From Bacteroidota bacterium (lineage in GTDB: Bacteria > Bacteroidota > Bacteroidia > B-17B0 > Aurantibacillaceae), in the NCBI GenBank assembly GCA_018267825.1, contig JAFDXR010000008.1, positions 62,001-126,000 of the forward strand: DNA of 64,000 bases. Reading direction: 5' to 3'. A program made the translations under genes and the position numbers. Below, in pieces: positions 48,524-57,360 of the stretch (positions are counted from its first letter, which is position 1; each line of letters begins with the position of its first letter). A model generated the notes under the pieces. That model ran no database searches, had not been told where the DNA came from, and saw only the letters and a list, made by a program, of their open reading frames with translations.

Positions 48524-49525
48524 ATGAAATCAAAATACAAATTTCTAGACAGTCAATTAGCAATAGAAGATATTTCTTCCATTCTTAATATTCGATTTAC
48601 AGAATTAATCAAAAACATTGAAAAGCCCAACTATACTACGTTTAGAATTCCCAAAAAGTCAGGAGGACATAGAGTTGTATTCGCTCCTTGCTCTGATTTA
48701 ATGAAAATCCATAATATCGTAAACAATAAATTACGGTCAACATATCACATGATGCAACCAAAAGTTGTTCATGGATTTACATACAAAACTGCCAAAGAAA
48801 AGTATTTGGATATTGGCATTAAGGCAAATGCTAAAATGCATCTTAATAAAAAGTGTATCCTGAATATTGACATAAAGGATTTCTTTCCAAGCATTAGTAT
48901 TTCAAGAGTAAGAGCGATGTTCGAATGCCCTCCATTCAATTATGATCATAATTTAGCGACTGGTTTAGCTTTATTATTTTGCTATAAAGGACAGCTTCCT
49001 GCCGGAGCGCCTACATCTCCATTAATTTCAAATTTCTATTGTTTGAAATTAGACGCAGATGTGTTGGAACTTAGTAACTCAGAAAACATAACGTATAGTC
49101 GTTACGCTGATGATTTAACCTTTTCATCAAATGCAATAATAGATACAAAGTTTGTAGTAAAAGTATCAGAAATCTTAAAGAATTTTGGATTCGAGATAAA
49201 TAGGAAAAAACTTCGCAAAGCTTCAAATTTTCAGGCACAGTATGTTACCGGGATAAAAGTAAACCAAACACTCAATTTAAACCGCACCTATTATCGTAAT
49301 TTAAGGGCTGTGTTGCATAGTATTGAGCAAATTGGCGTATCTGCCTCAATGCTAAAATACAAAGGCAAGAAACGGTATATTTTAGGGGAAGAGCATAAAT
49401 TTCTATCCTCAGTTAGAGGAAGGATAGAATATTTAGGTTACATCCGAGGAAACAATGATGTATTGTATAAGGAACTTAAGAATAAATTTAACGCTTTGAT
49501 TGACCGAGCGCCAATAAATTACTAA
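48524..49525 (+). CDS. ret: Retron reverse transcriptase
   Basis: A 333-residue enzyme. Catalytic motifs are NIDIKDFFPSI (about residue 114), LPAGAPTSPLISN (158-170) and SRYADDLTFSS (YADD at 194-197). Two retron hallmarks are present: NAxxH as NAKMH at 102-106 and VTG at 241-243 (YVTGIKVN). It copies part of the upstream RNA into msDNA primed from a 2'-OH. The RNA fold at 48343-48518 supports the call strongly. No effector follows; the next gene converges. The upstream DnaB-like and nuclease genes are the effector candidates. Confidence 0.93.
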   Translation: MKSKYKFLDSQLAIEDISSILNIRFTELIKNIEKPNYTTFRIPKKSGGHRVVFAPCSDLMKIHNIVNNKLRSTYHMMQPKVVHGFTYKTAKEKYLDIGIKANAKMHLNKKCILNIDIKDFFPSISISRVRAMFECPPFNYDHNLATGLALLFCYKGQLPAGAPTSPLISNFYCLKLDADVLELSNSENITYSRYADDLTFSSNAIIDTKFVVKVSEILKNFGFEINRKKLRKASNFQAQYVTGIKVNQTLNLNRTYYRNLRAVLHSIEQIGVSASMLKYKGKKRYILGEEHKFLSSVRGRIEYLGYIRGNNDVLYKELKNKFNALIDRAPINY

Positions 49526-51820
49526 CTAATTTACTGTCAAGTCTTTTATAAAATCATTTAACGCATCAATTCGATCCATTGATTCTTCTGCCATCAACAT
49601 ATACATATTTTCATTTTCTATGATTTTATATTTTTTAATAAGCTTAGTATCTATTTTTTCGCTTTCTATCGGAATAATCTTCCAGCCATCTGAAACACAA
49701 TAAATCTTAAATATTTCATTTATTAGCAAATAACTAATTTCTGTAAATCTCCCCCAAAACAATTGAATTTTTTTATTTTCCTTTTGCAACTGCTTTATGC
49801 AGATTAAATAAGGATTTAGATGGTATGAATGTAATGGTAACTTTCCGGAATTCCCAAGACTGTTGATTTCAAAACCATTTTCATCTTTCCATGTAAAAAG
49901 ATTTTGCCTTTCAAATGTTCCATCTGAAAATGAGTCATACTTCACAAAATAATATCTCCAGTCCTTTGTCTCTGAATCATAATTATTAATCATGGCTTTT
50001 AATTTTGCTTCTGCATTTTGCCCCTTAGTTATGATATATGTCTCTAGAAATTTATCAAGTGTTTCAATGATCTTACTATTGCTGTCATTATCGAAAGTTA
50101 AAATTCTATTCCAACAGTTTTTGATTCCAAAATACCAAATGTCACCTAAAACAGAATATCCATGAGTTTCAATTGAATAGTCGCCTATTGACAAAAGTGC
50201 CCTGACGATATTTGAGTCCTTGGTGTTTTCAGACCAAATTTCATTAAACGCTAATATTTTACTTTTTAGGTTTTCTGATCGCAATTTGAAATTAATTGTA
50301 TTTCCTTGTATATATCTATGGTCTTCTAAGAGAAATATGCTTTCTAATAATGTTGGATTTTTACTTATTATTTTTGCTTTAAGTTTTTCATTATTAATGT
50401 TGTCTTTAGTAAAGCCTGAAAGGTTACTTTCGCTAAATAGTTCGAAAACATCTTTTTCTTTATTTAGGGATATAATATCAATTAATCCATCAATGAATTT
50501 TGAATAGTCAGCTACACTTGGCAAACGTAAACTTGATGAATATTCAATTCTTTTATTAGCATTGGGTTGACGAACAGCTAGTAATTGGTTTCGGATGATT
50601 CTAATAAAGTATCGGAGTTTTTTATCGGAGTTTTTGGTTTGTGTTTTTATACAATAATTTAAAATTGAATACAATAAAGTTTTATGCTTTACGTCAAAAC
50701 CCACATCTGTAAGTGATTTCAGAAATAAATCATTTTGATCGTTTTCAAACAGACTAACTTCATTGAATATTTCATTGAAGAACGCTTCTTTATCTTGAAG
50801 ACTTGAAAGAAAATCAAGCGAATCAAATAGAAATTGTACGTTTTGTTTTTCTAGGAACACAAGTTCCAAAAATGCAAAATCTCTAGATTGAGAAGATTGA
50901 TTGTCGGGTAGAGTGTTTTTAAAATAAAGAATATCTGCAATAAAATGAATAAAATTAAGAATCGAATCATCGATTTTAATTTTTGTTTTCAGCCTATATT
51001 CCCAAAACAAATCCATCCATACACTATCAATTTTAAATGCAAAATACTGCTGATATGATACTCTTGCATTATTATATTCAAGTTTTGATTCAAAATAATT
51101 TGTTTGTTTTGAAGAAAGCAAATCTGAGAATTGTGCTTTGAAATTTTCAAATGGACTAAGAGGTTTCCCTCTAGAGTTCATCTTAATGTAAAGCTCGTCT
51201 GTTAATTTAAATTCATCCGATTTGATATCAATATAATCAAACGTAACTTTGTCATTAATTACAAGATTTTTCCACACGTTTTCGCATCCTCCCAGTACTT
51301 CATGAATAGAATCAATCATATTTAGCATCGACAAAATTGTGGGATCATTATTCCATGATGCCATATACCAAGACGAATCCTTTATGTTTTCACTTATTGT
51401 TCCCGAATGAAATAATTTCACATTTGAATATGATATGAGATTTGCACAAAATCGCTTTGATGAAATACGAGTTTCATAAGTGAATTTCTGAAGAGTTTCT
51501 TGAATGCTATTTTTTTCTTCTTGAATGATTGCAATATTTTCTTTTAAAGAAAAATACCAATGCACTAACCACAATGTTGTGAGTCTCTGTTGCCCATCAA
51601 GAGGAATAAACATTTTGCTACCAGCTCCATTGTTTTCGGTAAATCCGTATACAAAATCAAGATTCAAAGGCTTTGTGTCGTTTTCCAACACGTTTTTTAA
51701 TTTATGTAAAAAATTCCGTCTTAATTCAACTGCACTATCTCTTCCTTGTGCATAGTCTCGTTGAATAAGTGGAATTACAATTTCACATTCAGTTAGTAGT
51801 TTATGTAGGGTATATTTCAT
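49526..51820 (-). CDS. DUF262 protein (GmrS-like ParB-fold) of a two-gene pair
   Basis: A 764-residue protein. The N-terminal DUF262 domain has IPLIQRDYAQGRDS and FIPLDGQQRLTTLWLVHWYF, the ParB/Srx-like NTPase motif set. The remaining 500 residues are helical and divergent, without a visible HNH. Its start lies 2 nt after the stop of its partner. It ends convergent with the retron gene without a gap. Such pairs form type IV-like restriction systems acting on modified DNA. Confidence 0.78.
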   Translation of the reverse strand: MKYTLHKLLTECEIVIPLIQRDYAQGRDSAVELRRNFLHKLKNVLENDTKPLNLDFVYGFTENNGAGSKMFIPLDGQQRLTTLWLVHWYFSLKENIAIIQEEKNSIQETLQKFTYETRISSKRFCANLISYSNVKLFHSGTISENIKDSSWYMASWNNDPTILSMLNMIDSIHEVLGGCENVWKNLVINDKVTFDYIDIKSDEFKLTDELYIKMNSRGKPLSPFENFKAQFSDLLSSKQTNYFESKLEYNNARVSYQQYFAFKIDSVWMDLFWEYRLKTKIKIDDSILNFIHFIADILYFKNTLPDNQSSQSRDFAFLELVFLEKQNVQFLFDSLDFLSSLQDKEAFFNEIFNEVSLFENDQNDLFLKSLTDVGFDVKHKTLLYSILNYCIKTQTKNSDKKLRYFIRIIRNQLLAVRQPNANKRIEYSSSLRLPSVADYSKFIDGLIDIISLNKEKDVFELFSESNLSGFTKDNINNEKLKAKIISKNPTLLESIFLLEDHRYIQGNTINFKLRSENLKSKILAFNEIWSENTKDSNIVRALLSIGDYSIETHGYSVLGDIWYFGIKNCWNRILTFDNDSNSKIIETLDKFLETYIITKGQNAEAKLKAMINNYDSETKDWRYYFVKYDSFSDGTFERQNLFTWKDENGFEINSLGNSGKLPLHSYHLNPYLICIKQLQKENKKIQLFWGRFTEISYLLINEIFKIYCVSDGWKIIPIESEKIDTKLIKKYKIIENENMYMLMAEESMDRIDALNDFIKDLTVN

Positions 51821-51822
51821 AA

Positions 51823-53664
51823 CTAGTCGATCATTCTATTTGTAAAGAAATTATATGTTTCCTCTAGACTATTTAAATAATGCTTTCTGTCATTCTCATC
51901 CCAATAAGCATTATTTGGTGGGTATTCAGAATATGCTTTTAAAAAAACATTTCTAGTGCAAATGGGAATATAGAAACCTTCTAATTCACGACTTTTAATT
52001 ATTTCTCTTTTTACATCAAATACTGAATTATTAAGCTTGCTATTTGTAGGCGCATCAATTAGGCATAAATTCTCAATTGAATGTTTATTACTTTCTGTAA
52101 TGCCGGAATATTTATTAATTGCGGAGTATACATCTTCGACAATGCTATCGAAAACTAAATCTTCTATTTTATCAAGTTTTATTGCACTTTCCATTCTCTG
52201 TATTAATTCTTGAAATTCATTTTGATTCAAATTCCTTAACGACTTTAAATGGTCTGAAAGCCAAGTAATGCGATATTCATACCTTACAATATTTTCTGAG
52301 TTCTGCGCATGGATGTGTTCTAAGCTCCACTTTTCATTCTTCTTTGTCTGCTTGTATAAGTTGAATGGGAAGCGAGCTTTTTCTTTTTCACTTTTCAATG
52401 TTGTAAATACATTGTGCAATAATAGAATTTTGTGTATTTCACTTTTATCTGTCGAGTTTTGATCTTCATACTCATATCTTAAAGACTGTACATCCAAATT
52501 GTACAAATTGCCATCTGCATCAGTACGAGTTTTTGTAATTAAAATATTTTTAGAAATTTCACTTTCTAAATACTCTTCAAACTTACTTTTAGTTAAACTT
52601 TTGGATTTTAAAATCAAAGTATCAATGCTACTTCGTTTTTCAGAGATTAAGTAACCTATATAGTGGAAAAGTCGACGGTTATTAAACCAATCTTTAAAAT
52701 GTTCAAAATATTCAATTACAGATTCCCAAATGTGTTCTACTGCGTCAATTCTACTTTTCTTTTCATTTTCCAATAAGTCATCCAAATATTCTGACAAGAT
52801 TAGAAAGGTTGCATGCTTAATTGGTTTTGTATCAAAATATTTTTTCTCCTTTTGAATTTTATCTGCTATTAATTCAAAAATAAATTCTATGTGCGTAGGC
52901 TTTCCGTTCGCTTCGTTACTTAAAAAATACCAAAATTCTTCATTCTGTAGAGTATACTCTATTGAATCCCATTCAGAAGCAATCTCAAAGAGTTTCATTT
53001 TTATGAATTTCAATTCATCAGGGTGGTACTTATCACTTTGAAGTAATAAAGCCTTTGTTAATTCAGCATCGGTTAATGGTATTTTCCCAACATTAAGGCG
53101 AATAAATACTTCAATGGGATTGGTGTCTTTCTCAACTTCATATTTAATAAATCTAACATTTCGATTGCCGGTGTCGTTATTATCCATTAGAATAGGCACT
53201 AACTTTCCTTTAGCTCCTTTATGCTTTTCTTTTTCGAACCATTCCTTTATGCTTGCATAGGCATTACATATATGTGAGAAGTCAATATTAGTATCGTCTT
53301 CAGTAGCAGTAAACTTTTTGTTATTTAAAAACTCTTCGCACTTTGTCCTTGTTTCATAGTTGAGAGAAAATAGTTTTTGAGAATATCCATCCTCAATTCT
53401 TCTCTCCTCCAAATAGACAAGAATTAGATAAAGAGTAGTTAACCTTTGCTGACCATCCAATACATTATAGCTACCATCTTCATTTTTCTGCAAAACGATT
53501 GGTTGAAGGCAATAGAACTCACCGCCTTTAGAGGTCTTCCAAAAACTCCATAAATCATCCAATAGCTCGGTAACTTCTTGCGCCTCCCATCTGTATCCAC
53601 GCTGATAGTGAGGGATGATAAATTTTTCGCCAAATAAATCGATTAATGGTGTTGTTTTACTCAT
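51823..53664 (-). CDS. DUF262-DUF1524 HNH nuclease (GmrSD-type)
   Basis: A 613-residue protein. DUF262 motifs IIPHYQRGYRWEAQEV and VLDGQQRLTTLYLILVYL lie at the N-terminus. The C-terminal DUF1524 HNH-like part has WSLEHIHAQNSENI (about residue 430) and NKHSIENLCLIDAPTNSKL with VFDVKREII. GmrSD enzymes use NTP to cut glucosyl-hydroxymethylcytosine DNA; related SspE senses phosphorothioate. It precedes the second DUF262 gene by 2 nt, so they likely work together. Confidence 0.85.
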   Translation of the reverse strand: MSKTTPLIDLFGEKFIIPHYQRGYRWEAQEVTELLDDLWSFWKTSKGGEFYCLQPIVLQKNEDGSYNVLDGQQRLTTLYLILVYLEERRIEDGYSQKLFSLNYETRTKCEEFLNNKKFTATEDDTNIDFSHICNAYASIKEWFEKEKHKGAKGKLVPILMDNNDTGNRNVRFIKYEVEKDTNPIEVFIRLNVGKIPLTDAELTKALLLQSDKYHPDELKFIKMKLFEIASEWDSIEYTLQNEEFWYFLSNEANGKPTHIEFIFELIADKIQKEKKYFDTKPIKHATFLILSEYLDDLLENEKKSRIDAVEHIWESVIEYFEHFKDWFNNRRLFHYIGYLISEKRSSIDTLILKSKSLTKSKFEEYLESEISKNILITKTRTDADGNLYNLDVQSLRYEYEDQNSTDKSEIHKILLLHNVFTTLKSEKEKARFPFNLYKQTKKNEKWSLEHIHAQNSENIVRYEYRITWLSDHLKSLRNLNQNEFQELIQRMESAIKLDKIEDLVFDSIVEDVYSAINKYSGITESNKHSIENLCLIDAPTNSKLNNSVFDVKREIIKSRELEGFYIPICTRNVFLKAYSEYPPNNAYWDENDRKHYLNSLEETYNFFTNRMID

Positions 53665-54034
53665 AAATTTTTATGTAAATAAATTCGTTGCTATAAAAAT
53701 ACATTAAAAAGTCATGACTTGTTTTTTAGACTTTTCAATTTCCTTTTTTGTAACCGCTTAAATCTTCTTAAAACCTTTCGGTACTATTTTAAAAGTTGTG
53801 AAACCCAATCCCGAAAACAGAACCTACTCTTTATCATGGGCATAGTTTTGCTTTGTGTTTTGTTATACCCCATATCCCCCGAAAATAGATGATTCTTAGA
53901 GGTATTTGCCATTGAGTATGGCATTTAGTTTTTGAACGTGCAAGTTTATTCCCTTGATTTTTTCCCCTCAAAAAAAGATAGTTGGAATCGCTACCACGTT
54001 CCCAAAAGTGTACGTAATTTTTCAATAATAACAA
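53665..54034. other. Intergenic region between DUF262 and recombinase genes
   Basis: A 370-bp AT-rich divergent region with no gene that I can support. It should hold the promoters for both flanking transcripts, but I see no unambiguous -33/-7 pair. Confidence 0.4.
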
Positions 54035-54277
54035 ATGGAGAAGGTGGAAAACGCCCATATAGACTGGGCTAGAGAGCAGGATGTAACTGCGGAAGAGATA
54101 TTAGCTTCAGATGAATTTAAACATCTAAGCGAAGTGCAAGCGAAAGAAGTTGTTGAGTTTGTTAGAACGATGAGTACTGTTTTTTATTCCCTCTATAAAA
54201 AGCAATACGAGTCCGAAATAGAAATTGAAGACAATGAAACAAATAACAATTACGAACCAATAAAAAATGCAGCATGA
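54035..54277 (+). CDS. Small acidic protein before the serine recombinase
   Basis: An 80-residue acidic, helical protein (AREQDVTAEEILASDEFKHL, EVQAKEVVEFVRTM). Its stop overlaps the recombinase start by 4 nt (ATGA), so they are co-translated. I recall that such small proteins precede serine recombinases in Bacteroidota elements. It may help regulate or direct recombination, but this is inference. Confidence 0.6.
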   Translation: MEKVENAHIDWAREQDVTAEEILASDEFKHLSEVQAKEVVEFVRTMSTVFYSLYKKQYESEIEIEDNETNNNYEPIKNAA

Positions 54278-55875
54278 AAGAATCAATTTTATTCGATCAA
54301 TTTGCAAAAGGTAAGTCTGCGCATCTCAAACGAACCAACAATTGCGTAATCTATACAAGGGTATCAAGTAAAGAACAGGAACTTGGATACAGTTTAGAAA
54401 CGCAACGAAAGGCTTGTGAAGAATACGCTAAGAAAACCCAATACTCAGTAATGGGAATTTTTGGAGGTACTTATGAGAGTGCGAAAACGGATGAACGAAA
54501 AGAGTTTAACCGGATGCTTTCTTTTGTAAAAAAGAGTAGAGAGAAAATCTCCTACATTATTGTTTATAGCGTTGACCGATTTTCTCGGTCAGGTGCAAAT
54601 GCAATTTACATTAAGGATCAATTAAGAGAACAAGGAATTTATCTTGTTGCGGTCACCCAACCCGGCGATGCTTCGACCTCAAGTGGTGACTTTCAACAAA
54701 ACATTCAAATTATTTTCTCACAATATGATAACCAGCTTCGAAGAGAAAAATGTATGGCAGGTGTTAAAGAGGCTCTTCTTAAAGGAGAGTGGTGTCATAA
54801 AGCGCCATACGGTTATGACGAAATAAAGGAAAATGGCAAACGCAAAATCGTTATAAACGAAAAAGGTAAACTTTTACAAAGAGCATTTTATTGGAAAGCA
54901 ACAGAAAGGATAACGCATACTGAAATATCGGAGCGATTAGATGCCCTTGGTTTGAAGCTTGACGAAAAAAGATTGTCCGGTTATTTCAGGAATCCTTTTT
55001 ATTGTGGCTTAATGGCTCACTCGGCATTAAAGGGGGAGCTAGTAGAAGGCAATCAGGAGAAGATGGTTTCTAAAGAAATGTTCTTAAAAGTGAATGAAAT
55101 TTTAAGCGAGAATAGGCATGGGTATTCTTGCCATGAAGAGGCTGAAGATATACCCTTAAAACGCTTCTTGAAATGCGACCATTGTGGCTCTTTTATGAGG
55201 GGCTATGTGGTAAAAGCCAAAAACCTGCCTTATTATAAATGCAACACTAAGGGGTGTTGTAACAACAAAAGCGCAAAGGAAATTCATGGACTTTTTGAGT
55301 CGGTTCTTAAGTATTTTAGTTTATTCGGAAATGAGGCAATTAAAGGCTTTGTAACGAAACAATTGGTTGCAAACTATAATAGGGCGCATAAAGAGAAAGA
55401 CCAAAGCAAAGAGGCTATAAAACGCCAAATTATGGAGGTTGAAAAGCGCCTTGAAAGAATGGAGGAAAGGCTAGTAAACGAAGAATTAACCCTAGAAATA
55501 TACAGCAAGCACTCTTTGAAATTGAAGCAGGAAAGAATGGATTTGGAGAAAAGCCTAGTAAAGAGCCAAAAGAGGGTGTCGAACCTAGAACATTGCGTAA
55601 ATATTATCTTGGATTATATCGCAAACCTCCCGTCTTCTTGGGCTTTGATGGCATATAAGGACAAACAATTACTTCAATTTTTGCTGTTTCCGGATGGCAT
55701 TCGCTACAGTAAAAAAAATAACGAGTGTCGAACCACAAAAATAAATTCGGTATTCTCGTACATCGCTGGATTGGTGCGGGATTTGGCGGAAATAAAAATG
55801 GGGGATATCAAACTTTCGTTTGACATCCCCCACTTGGTGGCTCCGGCAGGAATCGAACCTGCATCAAAAGTTTAG
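54274..55875 (+). CDS. Large serine recombinase (integrase of the element)
   Basis: A 533-residue enzyme. The resolvase domain has the active-site NNCVIYTRVSSKEQELGYSL (Ser at about residue 32) and SVDRFSRSGANAIY. A Recombinase domain (about 175-290) and a zinc-ribbon (CDHCGSFMRG with CNTKGCCNN) follow, then a coiled coil (about 380-440). The C-terminal approximately 20 codons run through a terminator hairpin into the 3' part of tRNA-Arg, so this tail was created or changed by integration. It inserts and excises the island at attachment sites in or next to that tRNA. Confidence 0.9.
   Translation: MKESILFDQFAKGKSAHLKRTNNCVIYTRVSSKEQELGYSLETQRKACEEYAKKTQYSVMGIFGGTYESAKTDERKEFNRMLSFVKKSREKISYIIVYSVDRFSRSGANAIYIKDQLREQGIYLVAVTQPGDASTSSGDFQQNIQIIFSQYDNQLRREKCMAGVKEALLKGEWCHKAPYGYDEIKENGKRKIVINEKGKLLQRAFYWKATERITHTEISERLDALGLKLDEKRLSGYFRNPFYCGLMAHSALKGELVEGNQEKMVSKEMFLKVNEILSENRHGYSCHEEAEDIPLKRFLKCDHCGSFMRGYVVKAKNLPYYKCNTKGCCNNKSAKEIHGLFESVLKYFSLFGNEAIKGFVTKQLVANYNRAHKEKDQSKEAIKRQIMEVEKRLERMEERLVNEELTLEIYSKHSLKLKQERMDLEKSLVKSQKRVSNLEHCVNIILDYIANLPSSWALMAYKDKQLLQFLLFPDGIRYSKKNNECRTTKINSVFSYIAGLVRDLAEIKMGDIKLSFDIPHLVAPAGIEPASKV
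55799..55831 (-). terminator. Terminator of tRNA-Arg inside the recombinase gene
   Basis: A 14-bp stem with one mismatch, GGGGGATATCAAAC / GTTTGACATCCCCC. It lies 4 nt past the tRNA CCA end and is followed by T residues on the minus strand. It overlaps the 3' end of the recombinase ORF. Confidence 0.65.
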
Positions 55876-55909
55876 GAAACTTCTATTCTATCCATTGAAC
55901 TACGGTGCC
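55835..55909 (-). tRNA. tRNA-Arg (anticodon CCU), integration site
   Basis: A complete cloverleaf read on the minus strand: acceptor GGCACCG/CGGAGCC, D arm GTTC, anticodon stem GAAGT/ACTTT with loop TTCCTAA (anticodon CCT), T arm GCAGGTTCGATTCCTGC, A73 and an encoded CCA. The 3' side faces the recombinase. Acceptor pair 4-69 is A-A, a mismatch. This suggests that the 3' part came from the element while the 5' part is the host's. Confidence 0.9.
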
Positions 55910-55916
55910 TGTTTTT
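55899..55916. repeat. 18-bp direct repeat, copy 1 (tRNA 5' end)
   Basis: ACTACGGTGCCTGTTTTT covers the 5' end of tRNA-Arg. An identical copy lies at 56033-56050. Between them are two hairpins. Confidence 0.75.
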
Positions 55917-56032
55917 AATGAATGTTCTGTTATAACATTGAATCCATTGAATGCCGAAAAACAGCAACCTGGTTGCGTCGTTTTCCGGGCATCCTCGCAA
56001 ATCTATAAAATCTCCGATTTTAGATTTGCGGG
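55917..56032. other. Hairpin-rich spacer between the direct repeats
   Basis: No gene. It contains GCAACC/GGTTGC (about 55968-55980) inside a longer imperfect stem, and a strong hairpin GCAAATCTATAAAATC/GATTTTAGATTTGC (about 55997-56029). These could be promoter- or recombination-related structures, or the remains of another inserted unit. Confidence 0.45.
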
Positions 56033-56050
56033 ACTACGGTGCCTGTTTTT
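56033..56050. repeat. 18-bp direct repeat, copy 2
   Basis: An identical copy of the tRNA-Arg 5' end and flank (ACTACGGTGCCTGTTTTT) but with no tRNA body on the other side. It is a duplicated fragment. Confidence 0.75.
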
Positions 56051-56112
56051 TACCCCGGCATTCCATACTGCTCCCAAATCCGGGGATACAAATTTAATCT
56101 AATTTTTCTAAC

Positions 56113-56850
56113 CTACGCGGGCCGGCCAATGATCGCCCACATACGGCCCGTTTGCCCTTTACCTGCACGATAGGAAAAGAAACGATCATTGTCCTTCACC
56201 GTACAATAGGGCGATACCCCGATGTTTTCGGCCTTTAGCCCGGCTTCGAGCAGTTGCCGCCTGTTTGCCTCTTTCAAATCAACAAAATACTTCCGAATGC
56301 CCGGCTCATAGCGTTTTTCGGCATCTTCAAAATAAGCCGCTACATCATCCCCTACCTCAAACGATTCCTTACTGATGCATGCACCGATCCAGGCTACACA
56401 ATCGGCCGGATTACTCCCGTAACCCTGCTGCATAGCCTCCAGGGTCTTTCTTACAATATAGGCTACAGTGCCCTTCCAGCCTGCATGAATAGCCGCCGAA
56501 ACACCCTGTACAGGGTCGTAAACCAATACTGGTGTACAATCGGCCACAGATACACAGGCATATACCCCCGGCGTAGCCGTTATGATAGCATCATAACCTT
56601 CGGTTTGCAAAGGCTCACTGGTTTGCAGCACCTGGTTTCCATGAACCTGGCGGCTCAGGGCCAGCTGGCTGACTGAAATTCCCAGGTATTGACATAAAGT
56701 TTCACGATTACGTTGAACCACAGGCTCTTCATCGCCCACAGAAAGACTCAGATTCAGGGAATCGAAGGGTGCCCTGCTAAACCCTCCCTGACGGGTGCTT
56801 TGGGCGGCCAGGAGGTCAAATGACTTGAAAACAGAAGGAATTATAACCAT
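56113..56850 (-). CDS. YfiH/PgeF family multicopper-type oxidase
   Basis: From the Met at 56850 the protein has 245 residues. The three-ligand site is visible: HGNQVLQTSEP (first His), VYACVSVADCTPVLVYD (Cys) and VSAAIHAGWKGTVAYI (His). This laccase-domain family was long called polyphenol oxidase. Family members act on purine nucleosides or remove mis-incorporated L-Ser from peptidoglycan precursors. The longer frame overlaps the DUF2007 gene. Confidence 0.85.
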   Translation of the reverse strand: MVIIPSVFKSFDLLAAQSTRQGGFSRAPFDSLNLSLSVGDEEPVVQRNRETLCQYLGISVSQLALSRQVHGNQVLQTSEPLQTEGYDAIITATPGVYACVSVADCTPVLVYDPVQGVSAAIHAGWKGTVAYIVRKTLEAMQQGYGSNPADCVAWIGACISKESFEVGDDVAAYFEDAEKRYEPGIRKYFVDLKEANRRQLLEAGLKAENIGVSPYCTVKDNDRFFSYRAGKGQTGRMWAIIGRPA

Positions 56851-56869
56851 AGAGAAAATTGCGGAACAT

Positions 56870-57265
56870 TTATATTTTCCATACGTGGCCGCAGTTTGCA
56901 CACACGTGCTCACGCGCTGAAAATGAGGCTAAAAATGATACATTTTTCCGATATACATCTGAAGAATCGCAAAGCGGGCAAAATACAGTTACTTTTTTAT
57001 AGCCTTTCCATTTTTCGCCCTCTGCCTTTTCACTCGCTTCCCGGGCAGCATTTACCTCATCGAGCACGGCTCTGGCCCGATCGTAGTCTGCCTCGCACAC
57101 CTGTACTTTAACACCCCCGACTGCATTCGACAGAAAAGGATCTGCCGAAATGAGATTTTCATCCTTCAGAAAGTACTTAATGCCTGCATCATCCAGCCTT
57201 GCTGCAAGCATCATGGTGTCTGACGAGTAGGTGTAAGTGGTTAGGGTAACCAGGTTATCATGCAT
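56870..57265 (-). CDS. DUF2007-type signal-transducing-like protein with zinc ribbon
   Basis: A 131-residue protein. Residues 1-75 match DUF2007 (DTMMLAARLDDAGIKYFLKD, VKVQVCEADYDRARAVLDEV). The C-terminus is a Cys4 ribbon (FCPLCDSSDVYRK and HVCANCGHVWKI). A binding or regulatory role is likely. It is upstream of YfiH by 19 nt. Confidence 0.78.
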   Translation of the reverse strand: MHDNLVTLTTYTYSSDTMMLAARLDDAGIKYFLKDENLISADPFLSNAVGGVKVQVCEADYDRARAVLDEVNAAREASEKAEGEKWKGYKKVTVFCPLCDSSDVYRKNVSFLASFSAREHVCANCGHVWKI

Positions 57266-57329
57266 ATCGTGTGTTTTTACCGAATTTACGAAAAGCTATA
57301 CAGAAACAGACGTTCAGGCATATAAAACA

Positions 57330-57357
57330 AAAAAGCCACCCGACATTGGTGGCTTTT
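57330..57357 (-). terminator. Terminator of tRNA-Asn
   Basis: AAAAAGCCACC-N7-GGTGGCTTTTT lies just 3' of tRNA-Asn on the minus strand, with a T-rich end. Confidence 0.75.
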
Positions 57358-57360
57358 TGC

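Noticed and set aside
54035-55875. A transposon resolvase of Tn3 type
   Set aside because: The recombinase is of the large serine type with Recombinase, zinc-ribbon and coiled-coil parts, and it borders a tRNA, as an integrase would.
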